This document shows positions 1-7,776 of a DNA stretch of 64,000 nucleotides, piece after piece. A program made the position numbers and the translations under genes. Origin of the DNA: Cylindrospermum sp. NIES-4074. Lineage in GTDB: Bacteria; Cyanobacteriota; Cyanobacteriia; Cyanobacteriales; Nostocaceae. The stretch lies in NCBI GenBank assembly GCA_003994795.1, contig AP018269.1:5519254-5583253 (forward strand). Direction: 5' to 3'. The first letter of the stretch is position 1. Each line of letters begins with the position of its first letter. The notes beneath the pieces were generated by a model. That model saw only the letters and a program-made list of their open reading frames with translations. It did not search any database and was not told where the DNA came from.

Positions 1-15
1 GTTAAAACCCATACC

Positions 16-1113
16 TCAACCTTTGAGATAATTCGCAAAAACCTGAGCTTGAACTGATAATCGGTGCTGTTGATACCAAGCATAAGCATGATCTGCAACT
101 ATCTGTCCTGCTGCTAAATTCATTGTCTGCTGATACTTATCCGCTAACCAGTAGTGTTTTCCCACTTCCAGTCCATCGACATCTTTTCCCTCATACCAGA
201 TACCAATAGGTAACATTTTGTGAGCGCTGTAAGCTGCGAAAATTCCTGATTTTGTCAGGTATTCAGTAGGATAGTTAAAAAAACCTGCCACAGAACTTGA
301 TAATAAGCTGCTTATATCTTCAGCAGATTTAACTCCCAAGCAGACAACAGGAATGCCATTCACAGGCTGAATCTGAAAATCTAGAGGAGAACCTATGTCT
401 AAAATTTCCTCAATTTCCAACTCCTGACAAGTTCGCTGTAATGCGTCAGGCGATCGCTGATAAACACGAGAACGGGGCCCACGACCACCAAATACTACCA
501 AGCGTCGAGGACGTGCTGATAAAGGGGTAAGCTGTTCTGGCTCACCCACATTAGAAAAAACTGGCAAAGCGGGAATTGTGGAGTGCTTGCCAGGGGCGAA
601 TTTAGTGATAATCTCAGCATATCCTTGTTTGCTTGTCAAACAGCGATCGCTCAATCGCACCAGACGCGCAGCCAAATTTCTTTGCAGTGGGGATGTCCAA
701 AACTGACTTGTCCAAATTGGGCCAAAAGCATAAAGTTCGTGAAACATTATCACTAAATGTCCCGCAGACGCAGCTTTTCGCCAATTTTCTAAGCCTTCTA
801 CCAACCAAACCGGACAGCCTCGCTTTGCATAACCATAGCCCACATAATGCAAAAATACTGTCGTCCTTGAATGCTGCTCATTAGGTAGTAAATCTAACAG
901 AGCAGCGCTGGAGCAATCTGCTACCCGCTTAACTGCAAACCCCTCGACAACAGCTTCACCAGACCAATTGGGATCTCCAATTACAAACTCAGTTACCAAG
1001 CCAAAATCTTGACGCAGTTGCTTGGCTAAATTCAGCGCATAATCTCCCACTCCATCCACAGCCGGGGGTAGACGAGGAACAATAGAAGTGATTTGAGGAT
1101 TTAGAGAACTCAT
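16..1113 (-). CDS. GT-B fold glycosyltransferase-like protein
   Basis: A 365-residue cytoplasmic protein probably transferring a sugar during exopolysaccharide assembly. The N-terminus has the PPAVDGVGDYALNLAKQL pattern (residues 17-34) seen in GT4-like enzymes that begin with a glycine-rich acceptor-side loop. The donor-side half begins near residue 203 (RRLVVFGGRG). The usual GT4 E-x7-E motif is not evident, so the exact family and activity are uncertain. Its start codon overlaps the stop of the upstream gene by one base, which indicates an operon with that glycosyltransferase. The stop codon lies just inside the window edge, so the gene is complete. Confidence 0.75.
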   Translation of the reverse strand: MSSLNPQITSIVPRLPPAVDGVGDYALNLAKQLRQDFGLVTEFVIGDPNWSGEAVVEGFAVKRVADCSSAALLDLLPNEQHSRTTVFLHYVGYGYAKRGCPVWLVEGLENWRKAASAGHLVIMFHELYAFGPIWTSQFWTSPLQRNLAARLVRLSDRCLTSKQGYAEIITKFAPGKHSTIPALPVFSNVGEPEQLTPLSARPRRLVVFGGRGPRSRVYQRSPDALQRTCQELEIEEILDIGSPLDFQIQPVNGIPVVCLGVKSAEDISSLLSSSVAGFFNYPTEYLTKSGIFAAYSAHKMLPIGIWYEGKDVDGLEVGKHYWLADKYQQTMNLAAGQIVADHAYAWYQQHRLSVQAQVFANYLKG

Positions 1114-2195
1114 TAAAATAATATTTCATCGATAAAAGCTGTCACCCGAACCACTTGTTGCTCCTGCTCAAAATCTGATAGCTGAATTGGTATTGCTTTT
1201 TTCTTGATGCTGATAGCTTCATCTGTAATAGTTTCCATTAAAACAGCTAGGGCATCGATATAACAATCCTCCCACGGTTTAGCCCCTGGTAGCCGCCAAA
1301 CCCAATCTCCACCAATGTCATAGGCCATAGGAATTTGACTTGTAACCACTGGTATTTTTGCCGCTACATACTCACTGATCTTTGTCGTATAGCGAAAACT
1401 ACCAACTGCATCTACACTCTGGGGTAAGCTAGCTACATCCATCGCTGCCATGTAGTCAAGCACTTGCTCATAAGGGACATTACCGGGCAGAAAAATTCGT
1501 TTTCCCAGATCCTCACCTGCCAACTGCTTTAAATAATCAAGCCCACTTCCATCCCCCACTACTAAGATAGAGACATTTTGGGAGTTGATTTTCTGAAAGG
1601 CTTTTACTAATTCGTAACCATAACAGTATTGAAATCGCTGAGTCAAAACTATTGACCCCAGTAGCCCAAAGACAAGAGAATCATCGGGAATTCCTAGTTG
1701 TTTACGAATGCTCACTCGACTATCAGCCAATTGCTCACTAGTGCGAGAAAAATATGCCCAACCCGCAGCGGTTACGCCTTTTGGCGCTCCAAAGGTTAGC
1801 GCTCGACCAACTAAATAAGGTGTCCAACCGATAAACCCAGCACAAAAGCGGCAGAGCATTTGCTCGTAAACATTGACAATTGGTGCGAGGAGCGGATAGT
1901 TTAAATTGATGAACGGTGCGATCGCATCTCCGCTACTGAAAACATAGGGAATGCCATAAAACCACCGCAGGAATAAACACGCCATACCCCCTAAAGCTCC
2001 AGTACCTTCCATGACGATTAGTCTAGGTTTGGTCTGCAAGGCTTGTTTAATGATGCTAATAAAGCTTTTAAACTTGTTGGCTCGAGCAAATGGAACAACT
2101 TGAAAACTAAAGTTTTGTAAAAGTTTCAAGATTCGAGCTTCTTCATTTGATTTTTCACCTTTGGTAGCAAAGACCAAGATTTTGGCATCTTTCAT
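1113..2195 (-). CDS. GT4-like glycosyltransferase
   Basis: A 360-residue GT-B protein. The C-terminal half carries typical GT4 nucleotide-sugar elements: GLLGSI near residue 181, VVGDGSGLDYL, then FLPGNVPYEQVLDYMAAMDV and YTTKISEYVAAKIPVV near residue 280. The last of these occupies the place of the E-x7-E loop but with K/E substitutions. It is likely cytosolic and acts on a lipid-linked glycan intermediate; donor and acceptor cannot be told from sequence. An AGGAAA ribosome-binding site lies about seven bases before the ATG. It is first in a two-gene run with the overlapping downstream glycosyltransferase. Confidence 0.85.
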   Translation of the reverse strand: MKDAKILVFATKGEKSNEEARILKLLQNFSFQVVPFARANKFKSFISIIKQALQTKPRLIVMEGTGALGGMACLFLRWFYGIPYVFSSGDAIAPFINLNYPLLAPIVNVYEQMLCRFCAGFIGWTPYLVGRALTFGAPKGVTAAGWAYFSRTSEQLADSRVSIRKQLGIPDDSLVFGLLGSIVLTQRFQYCYGYELVKAFQKINSQNVSILVVGDGSGLDYLKQLAGEDLGKRIFLPGNVPYEQVLDYMAAMDVASLPQSVDAVGSFRYTTKISEYVAAKIPVVTSQIPMAYDIGGDWVWRLPGAKPWEDCYIDALAVLMETITDEAISIKKKAIPIQLSDFEQEQQVVRVTAFIDEILF

Positions 2196-2485
2196 CTAGG
2201 TTTCCTGAAGTTAGTAAATTTATACTAGCAATGTAATATATTTATTTTTAGCAAGTCACTACGTGGCTCTGATGTCAGCCCATAAGTTAGGATTGACAAA
2301 AGTGCTAAGTTATGAATGTTTATTTTTTAGGTAAGAGTAAAACTAGGTTCAAAATTAAGGGCTATTAAGAATATATACATAATATGCTCATAACTTTCAG
2401 AAAAAATACTTATAATATTATATATTTTTTGGGTATTAAGTACCTTAGCATTAATTTTCATCAGCGGAAAACTCCTGAAAAAGAA

Positions 2486-2508
2486 CCACCAAATTGAAAA
2501 TTTGGTGG
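2486..2508 (-). terminator. Orphan intrinsic-terminator-like hairpin
   Basis: CCACCAAATT and AATTTGGTGG form a perfect 10-bp stem with a three-base loop. Read on the minus strand the stem is followed by TTCTTTTT, the layout of a rho-independent terminator. No minus-strand gene ends here, so it would terminate an unannotated leftward transcript, or it is simply part of a repeat. Confidence 0.4.
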
Positions 2509-2514
2509 GGGTCT

Positions 2515-2603
2515 TAAACCCTTGTTCCCTTTGGTCACCTCCGGAAACAGAGGACAGTTTTCCTCCTGCCTCCTTCCCTCTGCCTCCTGCCTTCTTTGAT
2601 AAA
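2515..2603. repeat. Dispersed repeat, copy 1 (uninterrupted)
   Basis: A 70-bp block from 2515 to 2584 matches 55783-55852 at 68 of 70 positions, and its continuation TCCTGCCTTCTTTGATAAA (2585-2603) recurs at 56087-56105. In this copy the two parts are contiguous. In the other copy they are separated by about 230 bp, so this is an apparent empty-site version. The end of the repeat contains heptamer-like TCCTGCC units. Confidence 0.8.
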
Positions 2604-2916
2604 TTTGGATCTCAGCAGATGAGGAAACGCTATCAAGTCAAGTCTTAGTTTTAGATACACAGAAATTACGTAATATAGAAATTTACTGTAATGCGTTTCA
2701 ACAAAATTCGCTTGTTTCTGATTGTTGGTATCTACCCTTCGATAGATGAAAAATACTCAGTAATTATGACACTATTTACAATACTGTCTAAAAATATTCG
2801 ATACATATTTGATTGTTTCTCTCAAATCATAAGTCCTAGTAATTTCCCGTAATTGTAGTAATAAAAAAATTTATTTTCTTTCTAAATTTTTTACCGAAAC
2901 AATCGGGTCTAAAACC

Positions 2917-2932
2917 TCGCCTTTTAAGGCGA
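2917..2932. repeat. Short hairpin followed by AAAAGTTTTT
   Basis: TCGCCT and AGGCGA pair around TTTA and are followed by AAAAGTTTTTGG. It could be a rightward terminator or an end hairpin of an IS200/IS605-type remnant. There is no transposase or TnpB fragment beside it, so the identity is open. Confidence 0.25.
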
Positions 2933-3182
2933 AAAGTTTTTGGAGCGGAGTATAAATCCCCGTTACAAAAACAGCCTCCAGCAAAGCTGCCTTCGTTAAA
3001 ACCATTAATAAATTTTCCTTGTTATAACTGGATTTTGAACATAACTAATTATTAGTGATTTATTTGCCTGATTCATAGGGGCTTTTATGTTGTTTTTAGG
3101 CTAGCAACTTACAAAGCCATATTATTTGCACTGCTGTAATGAGTAATGTTTAAAAGCCGATATACAAATAGGAATTTTATGT

Positions 3183-4331
3183 ATGTCCAATCCTCGAAAA
3201 CTTCTTTCTATTGGTCACTCCTATGTGGTTAGACTGAACCGCAGACTAGTTAATGAAATGGCTCGTTTGGGAAAAGGGGAATGGGAAGTAACAGCGGTTG
3301 CTCCGACATTTATGTACGGTGATTTGCGACCTATGCAACTAGAAAGTGACCCCAACGAAATCTGTCAAATTGAAGCAGTACCTGTCTATAACAGCCAGCG
3401 TATTCACATCATGAGCTATGATTGGGGACTCAAAGAAATTATGCAGCAAGGCTGGGATTTAGTGCATTGTTGGCAGGAGCCATATACTTTAGCTGGTGGT
3501 CAGCTGGCTTGGTGGATGCCAAAAGGTACTCCCTTGGTATATAGGACTGCTCAAAGCCATCCCAAGCGATATCCGCCTCCCTTCAATTGGATAGAACAGT
3601 ATGCTATGAGTCGGTCAGGTGGTTGGATTTGTAGCGGAAAGACGGTTGCTGAAAATTTGAAATCCCGCCAGGGTTATTCGCTGCCTATGCGATTAATTCC
3701 TTTAGGTGTGGATGTCAAGTATTTCTACCCTGCTCCTGATGCTAAACTTCAGACTAGGCATTCCTTGGACTGGGAAGAACAAGGATCACCCATAATCGGT
3801 TATTTAGGGAGATTGACTCCAGAAAAAGGATTAGATTTACTCATGAGGGTTTTGGATAGTTTACAAACTCCTTGGCGAGCCTTGTTTGTGGGTACGGGGT
3901 CAATGGAATCATCATTACGAAACTGGGCAAAGCGTTATCCTGATCAGGTAAGAATTTGTACTCAAGTCAAACATGACCAAGTTCCTCAATACCTCAACGC
4001 TATGGATATACTTGTTGCTCCTAGCCAAACCATGTCCAATTGGCGAGAACAGTTTGGCAGAATGCTAATTGAGGCATTTGCCTGTGGCGTTCCTGTCATT
4101 GGCAGCGACAGTGGCGAAATACCTTATGTGATTCAAGATGCGGGTGTGGTGGTCGGTGAAAAAGATGAGCCTGGTTGGGTTGCAGCTATTTCAGACTTGC
4201 TCAACAGTCCATCTCGGCGTCAAGAGCTGGCTAATAGAGGTTTAGAGCGATCGCACACATTCTACACTTGGCCATCTGTTGCTAAACAACATTTGCAATT
4301 TTTTACAGAACTTGCAGATAGTAGTTCTTGA
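3183..4331 (+). CDS. GT4 family glycosyltransferase
   Basis: A 382-residue retaining-type GT4 enzyme predicted to add a sugar in the cytoplasmic assembly of the polysaccharide. Recognisable elements are IPLGVDVKYFYPA (about residues 173-185), the donor-binding GYLGRLTPEKGLDLL (about 205-219), and the E-x7-E-type loop FGRMLIEAFACGVPVIGSDS (about 287-306). Length is normal for the family. It stands alone on its strand behind a 1-kb divergent intergenic region and its stop directly abuts the stop of the convergent methyltransferase gene. Confidence 0.92.
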   Translation: MSNPRKLLSIGHSYVVRLNRRLVNEMARLGKGEWEVTAVAPTFMYGDLRPMQLESDPNEICQIEAVPVYNSQRIHIMSYDWGLKEIMQQGWDLVHCWQEPYTLAGGQLAWWMPKGTPLVYRTAQSHPKRYPPPFNWIEQYAMSRSGGWICSGKTVAENLKSRQGYSLPMRLIPLGVDVKYFYPAPDAKLQTRHSLDWEEQGSPIIGYLGRLTPEKGLDLLMRVLDSLQTPWRALFVGTGSMESSLRNWAKRYPDQVRICTQVKHDQVPQYLNAMDILVAPSQTMSNWREQFGRMLIEAFACGVPVIGSDSGEIPYVIQDAGVVVGEKDEPGWVAAISDLLNSPSRRQELANRGLERSHTFYTWPSVAKQHLQFFTELADSSS

Positions 4332-4952
4332 TCAACTTTTCAGTGGTTTTTGCCAAACAATTGCGGTTTTTATACCATTAGTTGATTGATTAACAATCGA
4401 CCAATCTTGAGGAATATTCAAAGCCGCCAATGAATTCCACAGATTAGTATCATCAATAAGTAGATATCCTCCAGACTTAATCTTGTTTAAACATTTCCTA
4501 GCACAGGTGGTTCTATAGTGTCCATCAATAATAATAAAATCCAAACTTTCATCTTCAAATTCATCTAAGACTGCCACATAACCAGGACATTGATCATAAA
4601 ATTCTTTTTCGGGCTCTGATAAAGGATGATCCAGGGGAATCAAGCGCAGATTCACATTAGCAATATTCTTTTTTTCTAGATTTCTTTTTACTAACTTATA
4701 CCAGTCGGTATCATGTTCTATACTAGTCAATTTACTTACACGTTGAGAAAACCAGGCTGAACTGCGACCGCTGCCAAATTCAAGCATTGACATAGAAGTA
4801 GAAAGATGATTTTTACAAAATTCTACAGTTCCCTGACACAGCCAAGGCTGATCTGGATGAAGTTTTTCCCAAATCCAATATCTCACACGATATTGAATTT
4901 TGTCAGGTCTTTGCAGCCAGAAAACAAGGCTTTTTAGTGAGATTAATAGCAT
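4332..4952 (-). CDS. Class I SAM-dependent methyltransferase-like protein
   Basis: A 206-residue protein with a Rossmann-type SAM-binding loop MLEFGSGRSSAWFSQ (about residues 56-70), an acidic strand end SIEHDTDWY that would hold the ribose, and FIIIDGHYR followed by GGYLLIDDTNLW (about 133-170). These match small sugar or glycan methyltransferases often found in polysaccharide clusters. The substrate is not deducible. It is convergent and directly abutting with the upstream glycosyltransferase gene. A hydrophobic patch at the extreme N-terminus (LLISLKSLVFWL) may associate it with the membrane. Confidence 0.75.
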   Translation of the reverse strand: MLLISLKSLVFWLQRPDKIQYRVRYWIWEKLHPDQPWLCQGTVEFCKNHLSTSMSMLEFGSGRSSAWFSQRVSKLTSIEHDTDWYKLVKRNLEKKNIANVNLRLIPLDHPLSEPEKEFYDQCPGYVAVLDEFEDESLDFIIIDGHYRTTCARKCLNKIKSGGYLLIDDTNLWNSLAALNIPQDWSIVNQSTNGIKTAIVWQKPLKS

Positions 4953-5105
4953 TTTGCTTTTCCTGCGTTACTGAAAGCTTAAGGATAATTTACCATTTTC
5001 ATGTAAAATATAATCTAACTTAAATAAGAATTGATAAATACCTGAGTATCAAACTCAATTGATTAGCTAAGTGCTTAAAAACTAGAAAAAATAAAAATTA
5101 ATAAT

Positions 5106-6251
5106 ATGGCTCAAATGCGCCTCGCACTTATCTGCGATTACCTGGAAGAAAACTGGCATAGCATGGATCTGTGCGCTCAAATGCTACTCAAGCACTTGCA
5201 AGCTGAACACACGGCAGCTATTAAAACTATACAAATTTGTCCAGAATTTAACTGGCGTTGCCAAAAAATTCCCTGGTTTGGGAAAAAGAACTTTGCCTAT
5301 AATGGCGATCGCCTACTTAACCGATTTTGGGACTATCCCCGTTACCTCAGCCGCAGGGTCACAGATTTTGACTTATATCACGTTGCTGACCACTCCTACG
5401 CTCAATTAGTCAATGTCCTACCCCCAGAGCGGACAGGTGTATATTGTCACGATATTGATGCTTTTCGCTCTCTTGTAGAGCCAGATAAAGACCCTCGACC
5501 TAGCTGGTATCAAGCCATGTCTCGGAAAATTTTGCGGGGTTTGCAGTCATGCGCCGTGGTATTTTATTCCACCGCAGAGGTTAGGAAACAAATTGAATTT
5601 TACCAATTGGTGGAACCGTCGCGCTTAGTTTATGCTCCCTATGGAATTGCTCCAGAATTTGCCATGACTTCTGAGAAGGCTAGTATTGCTGACCAAGAAA
5701 TACTAGAACAAATAGGTGATGCACCTTTTATCCTACACGTTGGCAGTTGCATTCCTCGCAAGCGCATTGACATTCTTTTAGAGGTGTTTGCACAGCTACG
5801 AACTATCTACCCAGAGTTGCAACTCGTTAAAGTCAGTGGTGAATGGACGCAAAGCCAACAGCAGCAAATAGCTCAATTCAATATCGGCAAATCGATAATT
5901 TATCTACAGGGTTTACAGCGCACAACTATTGCAGCACTTTACCAACGAGCATCAGCAGTATTATTAACTAGTGAAGCCGAGGGTTTTGGATTACCTGTGA
6001 TTGAAGCCTTAGCTTGTGGAGCGATTGTAGTTGCTAGCGATATTCCTGTTTTGCGTGAGGTGGGGGGACAAGCAGTGGTTTATTGTCCAACGGCCGATGT
6101 GTCAGCCTGGGTAAAGAGGGTAGAGCAACTATTGGCAAACCCAACTAGCGCCCCCGTCCTCAATCTTCGCCTAGCTGAAGCTAAAAAATATTCTTGGTCT
6201 GCTCACACCCAGATTATTGCTCAATCTTATGCAAAATTAGCTGATCGTTGA
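5106..6251 (+). CDS. GT4 family glycosyltransferase
   Basis: A 381-residue GT-B enzyme. The donor domain shows APYGIAPEFAM (about 178), ILHVGSCIPRKRIDILLEVF (about 209) and TSEAEGFGLPVIEALACG (about 289), which includes the E-x7-E-type loop of GT4 enzymes. It probably works on a lipid-linked oligosaccharide in the cytosol. The next gene starts one base after its stop, so the two are surely cotranscribed. Start codon: ATG at 5106; an in-frame ATG four codons later is possible. Confidence 0.9.
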   Translation: MAQMRLALICDYLEENWHSMDLCAQMLLKHLQAEHTAAIKTIQICPEFNWRCQKIPWFGKKNFAYNGDRLLNRFWDYPRYLSRRVTDFDLYHVADHSYAQLVNVLPPERTGVYCHDIDAFRSLVEPDKDPRPSWYQAMSRKILRGLQSCAVVFYSTAEVRKQIEFYQLVEPSRLVYAPYGIAPEFAMTSEKASIADQEILEQIGDAPFILHVGSCIPRKRIDILLEVFAQLRTIYPELQLVKVSGEWTQSQQQQIAQFNIGKSIIYLQGLQRTTIAALYQRASAVLLTSEAEGFGLPVIEALACGAIVVASDIPVLREVGGQAVVYCPTADVSAWVKRVEQLLANPTSAPVLNLRLAEAKKYSWSAHTQIIAQSYAKLADR

Positions 6252-6252
6252 G

Positions 6253-7434
6253 ATGAAAATAGTATTTGTGAATCCAGTCGGAGCAATAGGAGGTGCCGAG
6301 AGAGTTTTGCTGACTATCTTGGCTGCACTTTTGACTGCACAGCCTAATATTCAACTGCACCTAATTGTCGGTACAGATGGGCCATTGATAGAACAGGCTG
6401 AAAAATTAGGCGTACAGGTGAAAGTATTAAAACTGCCAGAAGAGTTGAACCAACTGGGTGACAGTGCTTTCAAGGGTAATAATAAAGCTATAGCTGGATT
6501 GATATTGCTATTACGAATAGTAAAAATTTTACCCAGCATCGGAAAATATCTCCAAGAATTTAAGCGATCGCTTCGTGAACTCAAACCAGACTTAATTCAC
6601 TCCAACGGTATTAAAACTCATTTACTGGTTGCATTGGCTGGAATCAAGGGTATACCTGTGGTTTGGCACATTCACGATTTCTACGGCTCGCGACCGTTAA
6701 TGGCATTAGCTTTAAAATGGATGAGCGATCGCGCTACGATAGGAATTGCTATCTCCCAAGCTGTTGCACAAGACGCTAGAACCACACTACCCCGCTTACC
6801 AGTTGAAGTGATTTACAATGCGGTAGATATAAATTACTTCTCCCCTGCTCTCTCCACTCTTCCATCTTCCCCCTTCCGGGTGGGACTGGTAGCTACCTTT
6901 GCTCGTTGGAAAGGACACGACATTTTTTTAGAAGCAGCAGCTCGCATTGTGCGATCGCATCCTGATTTAAACATCCGTTTCTGTATTGTTGGTGGTGCAA
7001 TTTATCAAACTCGCGGTTCCCAATTTTCCGAGCAGGAGTTAAGAAACAAAGCCTCACATCTGGGAATTGCGGAAAAAGTTGATTTTCTCGGTTTTCAACA
7101 AGATATAGTCGCAATTTATCGTTCTTTAGATATCGTAGTTCATGCCAGTACCCAACCAGAACCATTTGGTTTGGCAATAGTCGAAGCTATGGCTTGCGGC
7201 AGACCCGTGATAGTATCTCAAGCAGGTGGTGCAGCCGAGTTGTTTACTCATAACTATGATGCAGTTGGTGTACCACCAGGTGAACCTATTGCTTTAGCCA
7301 CAGCCATCCTAGACTTGCTCAACAACTTTGAAAAACGCCAAATCATCTCAGAAAAAGCCAGATATACAGTCACAGAGCGTTTTAGTCACGAACGTTTAGG
7401 TCAACAAATTTTTGCAGTTTATAAAGGAACATAG
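6253..7434 (+). CDS. GT4 family glycosyltransferase
   Basis: A 393-residue GT4 enzyme. The acceptor-side loop GAIGGAERVLLTIL lies at residues 10-23, VIYNAVDINYFSP near 185, GLVATFARWKGHDIFLEAA near 208 and PEPFGLAIVEAMACGRPVI near 302. These are standard for retaining glycosyltransferases acting on lipid-linked glycans. It is the second gene of a two-gene operon, one base behind the preceding stop. Linkage and sugar cannot be assigned. Confidence 0.92.
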   Translation: MKIVFVNPVGAIGGAERVLLTILAALLTAQPNIQLHLIVGTDGPLIEQAEKLGVQVKVLKLPEELNQLGDSAFKGNNKAIAGLILLLRIVKILPSIGKYLQEFKRSLRELKPDLIHSNGIKTHLLVALAGIKGIPVVWHIHDFYGSRPLMALALKWMSDRATIGIAISQAVAQDARTTLPRLPVEVIYNAVDINYFSPALSTLPSSPFRVGLVATFARWKGHDIFLEAAARIVRSHPDLNIRFCIVGGAIYQTRGSQFSEQELRNKASHLGIAEKVDFLGFQQDIVAIYRSLDIVVHASTQPEPFGLAIVEAMACGRPVIVSQAGGAAELFTHNYDAVGVPPGEPIALATAILDLLNNFEKRQIISEKARYTVTERFSHERLGQQIFAVYKGT

Positions 7435-7776
7435 CAGGAGCATAATTTGTTACTATAAGATTCCTGTTTTATTTGTGAAAAGAAGACCTATACCTAAATT
7501 CTCTCTTGCCTCATTGCCTCATTGCCTCTCTTGACAAATACTATAAATTCGTAAGCATTCAGCCGTCAGCCGTCAGCTATCAGCAATCTTCAAGAATTTA
7601 TGAGCATTATGACAGAGGGATTACTAATTGTTTTTGGTGTAATTATCCCTTAAGAAAAACCCTTAAACTCAGTCTAAAACTCTGTTTTAGACTTTCCTGC
7701 GGAACGCTACGCGAACGGCGTGAGCGAGCGTCGAACGCTGACTGCTGAACGCTGATAGCTGAATACTTACATAAAT
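7435..7776. other. Convergent intergenic with repeats and terminator hairpin
   Basis: This region separates the ends of two convergent transcripts. It holds heptamer-like repeats (GTCAGCCGTCAGC and GAACGCTGA variants), a GC-rich interspersed repeat around 7692-7735 of the kind scattered in Nostoc-type genomes, and a hairpin at 7671-7693. An 80-codon frame across it has composition and content of repeat DNA and is not taken as a gene. Confidence 0.6.
7671..7693. terminator. Hairpin between convergent genes
   Basis: AGTCTAAAAC, TCT, GTTTTAGACT form a perfect 10-bp stem with a three-base loop between the ends of the rightward glycosyltransferase and leftward wzc-like transcripts. It could terminate either strand, although a strong U-tract is lacking. 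Confidence 0.4.

Larger units (their letters stand above)
2196..3182. other. Intergenic 1 kb, AT-rich, with dispersed repeat and orphan hairpins
   Basis: This is a divergent intergenic region between leftward and rightward glycosyltransferase operons, so promoters for both should be here. No open frame is convincing. It contains a perfect 10-bp hairpin (2486-2508), a 70-bp dispersed repeat (from 2515) found again at 55783, and a short hairpin (2917-2932). The rest is AT-rich with no recognisable feature. Confidence 0.7.

Noticed and set aside
7506-7748. 80-codon rightward frame after the glycosyltransferase operon
   Set aside because: It consists of heptamer and GC-rich interspersed repeat DNA and ends in repeat-derived sequence; no protein-like content.
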